Below, in pieces: positions 13,145 through 25,200 of a stretch of 64,000 nucleotides of DNA (position 1 is the stretch's first letter; each line of letters begins with the position of its first letter). The stretch lies in assembly GCA_009617715.1 (NCBI GenBank), contig VTFK01000093.1:1178001-1242000 (forward strand). Direction: 5' to 3'. The notes under the pieces are model-generated. The model was not told the origin of the DNA. It worked only from the letters and a program-made list of their open reading frames with translations, and did no database searches. A program made the translations under genes and the position numbers. This stretch comes from Plectrocnemia conspersa. Lineage: Eukaryota > Arthropoda > Insecta > Trichoptera > Polycentropodidae.

Positions 13145-13207
13145 ATGGACTTTTTGACGAGACTGCTCGGGAAGAGCCCGGCGAGGGACATGTTCGCCAG
13201 CGAGGAG
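13145..13207 (+). CDS. tacc: TACC candidate first coding exon (proximal)
   Basis: An ATG in a strong context (gccgccatgg) opens a 21-codon segment reading MDFLTRLLGKSPARDMFASE and one more E. It ends in phase 0 at GAG followed by GTTGTA, and the next exon at 13968 needs phase 0. The donor is weak. An alternative phase-0 donor with better intron bases (TCT then GTGCGT) would end the exon at 13216. The open frame runs on to 13345, so the exact end is unsettled. A three-codon upstream ORF lies just before it. Confidence 0.5.
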
Positions 13208-16200
13208 GTTGTATCTGTGCGTGAAATAAAAGTGTGGATATTGCGGGATAATGGACGTTGGGAACGTGTGGATAGTAGAGGCGCGTACTCGAAAAATTCC
13301 GATGTCGATTTAAAAATCTTGACCGGACTGGTTATTTCGAGGTAAACATTCGCATCATCGGATTTCGCGCTAATGTATTCTAAATTAATGCTTTTCTTAA
13401 AAATAATTCTCTAGTGGTCTACCGTCTTGGAGGAATATATGTATCCGAGTTTCGATCTTCTAAAAAAGTTTTACTCTTTTACTGTTTTTCAGTTGAGTGA
13501 ACTCGACAGTGGCTTTATTGTGTATGCGAATGAATATGATAATTATTACTGTGGCGGGATATTGATCTAGTATTAGCACTACTGTAGAATTTACTGTGTT
13601 TAGATTCTTATTGACCATTTTTTAAGGTATAGAAATAACATAATACTTTATTTTTATACAAAATAAATTGACGTCGCACTGAAAATATTGCGTCTTTGCG
13701 ATCTATTTATATATAGAGAAAATTTCATGCATAAGCTTCGTGCGAATCTAAAGTGTAGTGACATTGCTCCCCACGAACGATTCGAGCTATTTCTCAACAT
13801 CTGACAGAACTTGGAACCAGTTCAATTTAATATTCGTACAAAATCGCCCTTGACCTATCTGAAAAACGCGCATCACATGTTTTTAAATAGAATCTTTTGT
13901 TTGTTGATATTTTTTATTATTATTATTTATGTATATTAATTAATGATTTTTTTGTTTTTATTTTCAGAATACATCTGGAGATCAGTCTACGAATAAGAAA
14001 GCAAATGATAAGACAGTAGCTCCAAAATACAGCGAACAATTGAGTTCATCTGTTAGCATAAATGCGAACAATAAAATATCAGATGGTGAGCATGAGTATT
14101 TATTTTATTTTATTTAAAAGTACCAAGAGTGGCTTTACGAATCATATCCCACTGAAACAATAATTTTTCATATCATGTAATATTAATTTAAAGACATGAA
14201 AATGTTTGAATGAATATTTATTTTAAATATGATGTATGATGGAAAGAAAAGGACTGTTAACAAATTCAAAATTATTTTTAAAACCATCGTAAATAATTCT
14301 GTTCTTACAATTTAAGTTTTTTTCTCTTGCGCGTACTAACTGAAATCATGTGTGATTCCCTTTCATTGCTAATCTTCCTTATATACATTAACATTGCAGA
14401 CTCGTCCGATAGCTCATTAGACTATGGGAGTGCTAATGAGGATAACTCGTCTCGAGATGATATTTCGAGTGTTTCTTCCAATAAAATTAATATAAACACA
14501 CAATCTGGTGAGACACAAAATTATAAATACTACTTTGGCATTTATTAAATCATAGCTTAATTTGTCACCATTAAATGTTTGATCACATCATTATGTTGTA
14601 AAATTCCACCTGTTGTTTAATAGCATGATAGTTCACAAAAATATTTTTTTGTTACTATTGCACATATTTAAATATTTGTATTATTCTTTTTATATAATTA
14701 GTTCTTTTTTATTTCAAATTTATTTATTTTTTCTTTTTTATTTTGCTAAACAGTAGCGGATAATCTTAATGAAGAGATTCATTCGTTCGATGCGAACATC
14801 GCTCATCAGCCGTTGAAAACTAAAGTTAAACAGAAAATTTATAACGAGCTCACCGAGTCGTTCGAGACTCCAGATTCGTCTATATTGGATACGTCAAACG
14901 AAAGTGATAATTGTGAAATTGGCGAAGATCCGCTGAATTGTACGACCGAAGTTCAAATACGCTCACTGGATAATAACCGTCAGTTATCGAACATCTACAC
15001 TGTTCGTGGAGGCGAAGATCATTCGTCACTTGATAATACTCTAACGCTGCCTTTGACTGACAACTCTTTCTCCGAAGATTTAGAAATCGATAAAAATGTT
15101 GACTATGAAAGAAATTTGGAGCGGGAATCTTCAGTTGAAGTTATTTTAAAAGAAGTCACAGAGCAAAACGAATTTGATATACAAAAGTCGATTCAAGCAA
15201 GCTTTGATGGTGTGTTAAATGATGTACACGTAACGGATGTGTTAAATCCTATTACAGGGCTTTATGAAAATTATTACAACAATTTAAAAACTGAATTTGG
15301 GGAAAATATAGAAGAAGATTTTGATTTAGACTCTGAGCATATTTCTAACGAACGCCGTGATTCAGGAGCTTCAATATTAGTCATTCATTCTGATGGTATT
15401 GTAGATACTAATGAGCCCGAAATAATCTTGCATGAACATGAGATAAATGAAACTTTAAATTCAGAAGAAAATGGAACTTCAAAAATGGAACTAAGTAATG
15501 TTAAAAATAACAATACTGAATCTCACACTGTTGAATTTAAAAGTGAACCTAGTATTGAAGATGTCGACAAAAAAATATTACGAAATAATGAGTTAGATAT
15601 TCAAAATGAATGTCATGCAGATATGGCAGATGGATATAAGTCGTCTGCGGTTTTTAATGGCGATTCGAGTGAATCAAAAATCGAAAGTAAAGATAAAATA
15701 ATTATGGATCTGCATAGTTCTAACGTAGTTGAAACTAAAGAATTCTTAGCACAAGAAATTGTAAAATGTGAAGTCAATGGTAATATTGTTAATGATGCTT
15801 TACCATCTCAAAATGTCGATTTTTATGAACCGATGGACTGTGATGATTCGTTTGCTGTAACACAAACCCAACTACCGAATCGTACTATTATGATCCATCA
15901 AGAAAATGTAAATTTTGAATTCAATGATATTCAAAATCCGTTTGCTACTAAAACAAAAATTCAGAATTCATTCGACATAACAATAGATGAACCGATGGAC
16001 GTGGATATGGATGAAACACAGTTAAAAGACATGAATGAAACTTTCGATGTGCCATCGTTGCAAGCTGATAATGTAAATATTTCTGTTAACTTGAACGATA
16101 ACGTCGACACTGTAGATACTCGATCATACAATCAAATTTTAAATGTAGTAGAATCGTTACAACTGCAAAATGAATCGACGGGAGAATGTGGGAGATTAAA

Positions 16201-19200
16201 CGAGACTGTTGGAATTAATGATTCAAGCCTTCCTGAAAGTTTAGATAAAACCGTTTCATTTGAAGATATTGAAGAAGAAAAACATGTTTTAAATGATACT
16301 TGCTTAATAGAAAGTGCCTTATCAAGTGATATAGAGAACACTATAAAAACTGAGTTTTTCACTGGCGAAACTGAAAATCCGTTTGATACCAAGTGTTGTT
16401 TGCAAGAATCAGTTGAATACAACACACAAAAAGATACTTTAAATGAATATGGAAATGTTGAAAATCCATTTGAAACCAAACAGTCTATACATAATTCAAT
16501 GGATTATAACGCTGTATCTTTGATTGAACAAAATACGGAAAAGGCTTCTGATGATATAATAAAAGAAGAATTGCAAAATCCTATTGACACAAATCAATCT
16601 CTGCGAAATTCGATAGATTCAACAACATTAAAGCAAGATGATGTTTTCTTAAAAGAAAAATTGCAAAATCCATTTGAAACGAAACAGGTCCTCAGTAATT
16701 CAATAGATTCGAATTCAGCACATTTGATTCGACAAAATGTAGAAATTGTTTCTGATGTTTTGGAGAATGAAGATTCGCAAAATCCATTTGAATCTAAACA
16801 TGCTCTATATAACTCGATAGATTTTAATGCAGCCCCTGTGATTCAACAAAATATAGAAATTGTTTCTAATGATTTAGAGAAGGAAGATTCGCAAAATCCA
16901 TTTGAATCCAAACAAGCTCTGCGTAATTCGATAGATTTTAATGCAACATCACTGATTCAGCAACATTTAGAAATTGTTTCTGACGATTTAGAGAAGGAAG
17001 ATTCGCAAAATCCATTTGAATCCAAACAAGCTCTGCGTAATTCTATAGATTTTAATGCAACATCACTGATTCAGCAAAATATAGAAATTATTTCTGACGA
17101 TTTAGAGAAGGAAGATTCGCAAAATCCATTTGAATCCAAGCAAGCTCTGCGTAATTCGATAGATTTTAATGCAACATCATTGATTCAGCAAAATATAAAA
17201 AATTTTTCTGATGATTTGATAGACGAAGAATTGCAAAATCCATTTGAAACAAAACACGCTCTCTGCAATTCAATGGATTTTACAGCTGCTCCTTTGGTTC
17301 AACAAAACATAGAAATTGCTTCTGATGATATAGACAAGGAAGAGTTGCAAAATCCATTTGAATCTAAACAAGCTCTCCGCAATTCAATAGATTTTATTGC
17401 AACACAAAATATAGAAATTGTTTCTGAAGATTTAAGGAAAGAAGAGTTGCAAAATCCAATTGAATCCAAACAAGCTCTGCGTAATTCAATAGATTTTAAT
17501 GCAGTACCATTGATTCAAGAAAATATTAAAAATGTTTCTGATGATTTGATAAACGAAGAATTGCAAAGTCCATTTGAAACAAAACATGCTCTCTGCAATT
17601 CAATGGATTTTACAGCTGCTCCTTTGGTTCAACAAAACATAGAAATTGCTTCTGATGATATAGACAACGAAGAGTTGCAAAATCCATTTGAATCTAAACA
17701 AGCTCTCCGCAATTCAATAGATTTTAATGCAACACTAATGCTTCAACAAAACAATGAAAATGTCTCTGATGATTTAATTAGCGACGAAATGCAAAGTCCA
17801 TTTGAATCCAAACATGCTTTATGCAATTCGATAGAAGGAGATATTTCATCATTGTCAATACACAAAGATAGTTCGGTGGAAACGAAATGCATAGATGTTA
17901 TTGAATCGTCGACTCAATTGGCCAATTCCATTGATAATGATAACATTCAAAGTAATGTACTCAATACTCATACTGAAGTGCCAACAAAAAACGAAATTGG
18001 AACATTACCTAAATCATTGGCTACAATTGAAGTGCAAAATCTATCAATAGTGGTTGATAATGAAACTCCAGTTGAATCTAATACTTGTGCTTTAGAAGTA
18101 GATAATGTTAAAGAAGAAAAGCTCGATTCTTATATGATGGAAAACTCGTCACTATCAACTACCAACAATGGTGTTATTGATACTCCTGTTGAAATAAAAT
18201 GTGTTCCAGAAGAACCGTTATCAGAAAAACTTGTTCCAGAATCTGATATTTTAATTGAAAGTGTTGAAAATCCTTTTGAAATTAAAAGTTCCATTCGTAA
18301 TTCATTAGATCGCGATACCAAAAGTGAGACTTTCAACGAAGATGATGTTCCAAATCCCTTTGCCAATAAAAAGGAATTACGTAACTCATTAGATCGAGAT
18401 ATATCTCCTACGATGAATACTAAAAATGGCAATGGATCATTTGATGATACTGAAAATCCATTTAAAATTAGGCGTTCAATACATCGTTCCCCAGATAGAT
18501 CTGCGAATGATGTTGAAGATAAATCGCCGGAAAAAATTGCTGAAAAAATTAGTAAAACAGAAAATAAGGAAGTTAGTACACCTTATTCGAAACTCAGTAG
18601 ATCGGCGATTCTCACAACGGATTCAGCCAATGATAGTTTTAATTTTTTAAATGACGACTCAAACTCTCCTGATTTTGTCGATAAAACTGTAATTGAAAAA
18701 CCGTCTCATAGCAACACACCAGATTCTGACAATAGTCCAGCGTCGAGCAATTCCGATTCAACAATCAGGGGTAAATATTATCCAAACGTTCCAACTACAA
18801 CACCCGAAAAGGAAATTGAATTAATCAAGAACAATAAAGAACAATTACAAAACAATCCTTTCTCGCCGATGGTCAGATCCGAAAGTTGGACGCAAGATAA
18901 GAAGATGGCGGCTCGTTTGTCTAACATACTGAATTTGTCACCGATGTCAAAGTGCGGCGATCTGATGGGAATGTCGCCGACGTTGCCGAGCCGCAAAAAC
19001 GAAGCTCTATCGGCTAACGTTGAAATGGACGAGAACGACCTGTTGACGGGTCAGTCGTTCCCCACTGACATCGCAGACGTGGGATTGAATATTGATGATG
19101 ACGAAGGATTCACGTCACCCGAGGAATGTGAGTGTTGTACTGCTTTTCTTTTTTATTTATATATTTTTATTTCATCTTTGTTTACACTTGGCGGCAATGG

Positions 19201-22200
19201 GGATATATCATCATCCTGCATTCGTACGCATTAAAACAATCACAGCTTGATCTACTAACAAATTTGTGAACGTTAACGATTGTCTTTGTTCTTTTCGTCG
19301 TTCATCATTCATCATTTACTTTTGTTTTATTTGAAAATTGTTTTTTAAGTTATTGTTGATTTAGACTGTTTTGTGTTGTTTGTGATAATATTTATATTAA
19401 TGTATGTATGTAAAACAGATTCATATATTAACGTGTAAATCAGGTTATATGTCGTGGAAGGGTTGGCCAAATGAAACTTAAATATTTTTGTTTATACAAG
19501 TTTTCTAGTGCTTACTAAAAACACTGTTTCTTCTAGAATAAAGGGCAAAATTAGAATTGTGGCTATATAAATTGCTACTATAACATCATGTGGTCATTAT
19601 CCCTTCGCTCAGGTCAATGGTGTGGTGTTTAGAATTTCTGTGAGGTTTTCAAATTATTATTTTCATTACTAAAGCGAGTAAAATATTTAAATATTATATT
19701 TATAGTAAGTAGTAAAAGTGTAGTGTGTTTTTTTCATAATAATATTCTTAAAACTCCAGAGACTGAGAGACATCCAAAAAATCGATTGATCGATTAAATT
19801 TAATAATTAATTTGTGTATGGCATGCAAACAAATAATAATATTTAATGTCGACACGCACATATTTGTACTACTACTTAATCCTTAGTAATAAAATATGTT
19901 TTTAACATACGTTTTAATATTCTTTTAGTCATTACCATTTTAAAATAAAATTAGATCTACTTCATTCCATGCATATGCATATTAATTTTTGATAGTTCAT
20001 TCCTAGTTACAGATAGTTTTGATTATGTCTAGCAATGTTCCCCATAGAACTGCAGGATACATTATGAATAGTACTTCTAATGTCTTTAATTTGTATTTCT
20101 TATAATATGGATTGCTTCTCAATGTGGGCTTCTCCATGAAACCCTATATGTACCGTTCCAAGTTATTTCAGAATTTCTAGAAAATTTATAAGAAAAATGT
20201 AGACCAGAGGAGAGTAAGGGAAATTTTTGTTGATTTTTATTTGATAATAATGTTTTTTTCAGGGTGCTGTCATTTTATTTTTAACAACAAAGATTTTATA
20301 CTATTATTATGTAAAATAGATATCGATGGCTATAAATGGCAGATTTTAGAGATAGTAATTTTTGAGCATGTATATTTCGATTAAAGGTACAAGATGACAT
20401 TATTAAGTAATTTTCACCCAAAAGTGGAGTTAGACAATTTACACTTTAAGTCATCGTTATATCACTTTAGATACATTATATTTATGATGCGTTAAGAATA
20501 TTAAGGACAAACTAACATTAACCGTCAACCGGTTAGGTAATTTAACTTCTTCCCAGTCATTCCCGAGTTAACTTGGAAATTTGTTTTTTGTGAATTCTCA
20601 TCTCAAAAATTAGCAAATTTCTCGAGATAATTATTATAGCCTTTTTTTGTTAAAAATTAAATTTGTACGAATATTTTTAAATATTTATAATGACTGCATA
20701 TTTTTATAGTGCTGCATAGGAAAGGTTGGGTCCATGAAAGAAGTTTTTGAGACATTTTTTAAAAATGTAATGTGACCGAAGTGCTTAAGAAACAAATAAA
20801 GATGATTAATATGTAAAACTTATCAAAACCCTTGTCAAGACTACCTGCATAAAGACAAAATTCGGATTACTGAATTGTTAGGGTGTCGGAGATAACGCCT
20901 TGTGTGTTGAGTTCCCAGTGCATTTGATATAAAATTTATTTTAAATGTTTTGTGATTTATTCTGGAGTCGTCTTTATTATATGTTACTCTTCGAGGTTTG
21001 AAGAATATTGTTATGATAAAGAAACGAAACCTTGTTAAAATGAACTCTCAACGTCTCGTACGATATAATCTATTGAAGTTTGTCATTATTTGTAGGTAAT
21101 TAATCATCAATCTTAATATTTATATGAATGATTTGACTTTTTTGTATCTGATTATCTTATATTTTTATAAGTGACTATAAAAAAACTATATTTTAATTGT
21201 AATTTTAAATTTGTTTATATTTAATCTCTGATTAATGAACAAAATACGTGAGGGAAAGTGAGCAAGCGAGTTAGAAATGGCAATAAATTAAATAATTGTT
21301 TTTTTTAGAGCATACATTAGTAATTAAAAAAAAATTAACGGTAACTTGACCACAAACATTCAGTATTTTTTTCCGATTGTGGTTATTAACCCGCCATTAC
21401 GATAATACCGAAACTGCATCTTTTTATCACATACATTCACATTCGAATAATTATGTGTGACTTTATAATAATTGTATATATTTTATATTTTTTTATGCAT
21501 ATCAGGGGTAAATTATCGTTCTCTGTTATAACAACATATAGTTAAAATATAACTAACCATTCAACTTAAAAACAACATTTAATATAAAAGGATCCCAAAA
21601 TAATTACTTATTCCTTTAATTGTCAGAAGTGTTCCCCGAAATATGTTGTTTATGGAGGAGGAAATGAAAAGTAAATCACTATGAGCAAGTTCGGGGATAT
21701 ACAATCTCGATGATACTTTGCATTCTTTAGTGAACTTTTATATCGAATTATATATGCATATTCTTCGTACATAATTATTAATTAATAACGGTACACTCAT
21801 TAAGAAGCGCCGCTATTTTGCATCAGCTGCTTTTCCGTTTTGCACTTATTGACAAACGTATGTTGTTACTTTAATTTGTAACTTGCTTATTGACTTTCAC
21901 TCGTAAAATACAATTGTTGTGAAAATGTTCATCTTATCGACGTAAATCGTTGAAAGTTGCGATATAATATAGCTATCGGGTCACATTGCTTCATATTATC
22001 ATATTACAATACAAAAACTTTCTTTTGACAGTTATTCAAATAAATTAAGCAACCGCCGTTAGAGTGCGCATGCGCAGACGATGATTCAAACCGCGTTTGT
22101 GTTTGTGTGACGTATAAACGTCCGCTGTCGGTCTAAATGAGCGAGAATGCCTGGCATGTTCGTCGTGGTTGATAAGCGATTTTTATATTGTTGTGGCCAA

Positions 22201-25200
22201 ATGAAAAGCTGATCCGCGGGCATGTCCGCTGTAGTGCGCGCGTGCGTGAGTCAGTCGGCGAAGACCGGCCGTGCTGTGAGGTCGGTGGTGTTGTGCCTGT
22301 GCGTTCCCATGTCAGATTCGTCCATCTGACGTGAGCGAGTGTCTTACGTCGGAAGCGGAGGCGGCTATCGATCGGCGATAACGGTACGGACGGCGTGATA
22401 CATCGTCCGGTCTCGTCAATGCGGCGCAGCTCCATGCGGCACTTGTGCGGTTTTCCGCTGTCGAGTTTTTCCTGGTTTCGTCGATGACAACGCGGTTCGA
22501 TACGGTGCTTGTTGTATTTATACAACAAACGAACGTCTCGAAAGGCGGTCGAGTTCATTGGGAATGCACGTGCATTTTTTTATGTACGAAGTAAACAAAG
22601 CGAAACGTCGTGCGATAAATTGTTCAGTGATTAGTTTATTTATTGTTCAATCTGTGGTCATGTTTAAAGCTGTTGTTTGCATTGACACTAAAACCGTTAA
22701 AATAGTTAAATAAAATGTGATGAAGGGTCCGATGATGTCATAATAAGCCTCCTCCCTAAACTGTTTTTTTATTATTTTATTTTAAATAATCCGTTGCAAT
22801 ATTAGAGGCGTTTGCCGAATGCAACTAAGTGAACACAATCAACAACTACTAAATAAGTATGTAGTGTGATATCAAACTTTTAAAACAATGTGTAACACGT
22901 AACAGCTTACAATCAGTAAACGTCACTGTGCTCGATCTTGCTCGATTTATTTTAATTATTCATCCGCGAGCTTGGGAAAATCTAGGAATTGATCGGAATT
23001 ATAATTATATAACAATCATCAAAATATGATTCGAACTCGGGTCTTTCGATTATTAGTTACTGACTTATACCACTGGCCTGTGCTGGTTGCAGAAACCCGA
23101 TTATCGAAATCTTTTAGCGTTACACTTTTAGCTGCTATTTTTCATTAATTATAGATATAGACATAATATAATTATTTATCTAGTGTGCATTTTAGATACA
23201 TTATATTGTTGAATATTTGGGCTAATGTTGGAGGGGGTGAGGGCAATCTATCGCGTTTACCTTTTTAGGTAAATCTTCGGATTTTTCCTTGGAAAAGGAT
23301 TCGTTGCTTTTATTCAAAACTGTTCACTGTTTTGACCAATGCTCGCTCGCACCTAATCTGTCCAACAGTAATGCACAAACAGTTCGTTTTATGGAACAAT
23401 CATTTTATATATTGCTCATTTAAATTGTCTTTGCTTTTTAGAAAATTTTGCTCTGCACGGTCAAATAAACTATCATACTGTCTAATGTAAATTATCGTTT
23501 ATATCTCACTCTATAATTTAAATAACTAATTTAAAATTAACGGTCTAATTGAAAATTAGGCCTTGATATTTTTGTTAAATAAAATAGCAAATCACAGCAA
23601 TAAATATTTTTTTATAGCACATGATCAAATGAATTTCTGACTATTAAAAACGAATGGGTAAAATAGCAAATTATAATTAAAATATCCAGAACTCAGCCAA
23701 CAACAATTTGAAAAAGTTCATCAGTTTATGGAAAAATATCCACTAGTCATTATTGTTTTAAATTATATTGCCAGTGGGAAACTGACATATTCTGCGCAGC
23801 TCATAATTTTATTTAAACTAAAGGTTACAGACACTCCCTTAAAAAGCTCTTGGAAAATTCTAAATCATTTTGATACTCTTATTTGGTTCTTCCTGCCGAC
23901 TCTTGCCCTATGTCAAACCAGTGGCGAAGATTTAAATGTTACTTTCAATTGCTATTTTATTTAAAGGTGATGTCGATGGTTAATTGGTCTTTTTTTTATA
24001 AATTTTATAGATGATTGCTTCAACTGGTCGCGCAGTGAAACATTTTCTTATAAATAATACAAAGCGTGGAAATCGTCTTCAATGAATTGCCTCTTTTATT
24101 ATGCTCATTTCGCTTTTGGGAGGAATGAAATTACTATTCCATACTTTTTAACTAGTATCTACCCAGTTGTTGATATTTATATGGAAGTAGTTTTCACGGA
24201 GGTTTTTTGATGTTATCTACATGTCTAAAAATGTTAGATTTATGTTCATCTTTGCGAATGTTTATTTTTATGGCTATTTATAAAGTGTAATGCAGATGCA
24301 GAATCAGTATAATTTGTTTGTATTATAATAACTTTTAAGATGTCTTTTATTTTATTTGAGCTTAATGCAAGAACGACATTTTTTTATAAAGAGTAGAACA
24401 TAAGTCATGAATTAATCGACGTCAAGTTTAGAAAAAGCTATTTGAATTTAAAAATATAGGAAAAATAAATTTTCAAATAAACGTTTTTCCTCATTTACAA
24501 GTCTTTCTTGCTTATGAACTTATTTAACACGCGCAGGGGTAAACAACAATTAATGTCATTTTTTTTAAATTGAAATAATAAGTATTTTTTGCATATTGAA
24601 ATGTATGTGGGTCTGAATTATTGGAAGTCATAATTAATGTATTGGTTGATAAGCATGCGTATCTAAAAAAATACATACTTCATTTAAGTTATCAGAGAAC
24701 AATATCTTTTCATAATATGAGAATATTTTTTAATACCTGTACGTTTCTTTCGTAAGAGGTATTATTATATGTAGTTATATTTGATGTGATAACAAATTCA
24801 TATTTTTTTTGTTTGGTAGTACCTGCATTAATATCACAATATCCTATGAACTCATCCAACTTCCTTTTCTGATTAATTAGATGGCGAAGAATTTGTACAC
24901 AAATTCCATTTGCTTTGGCAATTTTTGATGTCTGAAATCTTTCAATGATTCGTTTACTAATTATACAATAATAATGTATTGTGCATGTTCTCTGGTTTCT
25001 AGTACAGTCTGCCACAGAGCACATACTGTATGGAATAGCCTTACTTTCGTTGCTGTTGCACATAAAATAATGCCGCTCTTCTTTAGCATGTGTCTCCGGT
25101 GGTGTAGCCATATGTATATATAGCTATTATTATGTCATCCCGATGGTGGACATTCGTCAGTAACGATCCTCTTAACTTACAGGGCTTCATATGATTCGCC

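Noticed and set aside
13208..13345. Read-through of the 13145 frame as coding
   Set aside because: The frame can be closed by a donor at 13344, but its phase (2) does not fit the exon at 13968. A phase-0 end at 13207 or 13216 fits.
16132..16479. Antisense ORF inside the giant TACC exon
   Set aside because: A shadow of a long, repetitive coding exon; no independent support.
22133..22558. Minus-strand 141-codon ORF
   Set aside because: Arg/Thr/Ser-rich translation of a GC-elevated block with no domain; more likely promoter or leader sequence.
24710..25111. Minus-strand 133-codon ORF in the large TACC intron
   Set aside because: AT-rich with no recognisable domain and no clear splice context. 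It may be an old element piece but cannot be supported.
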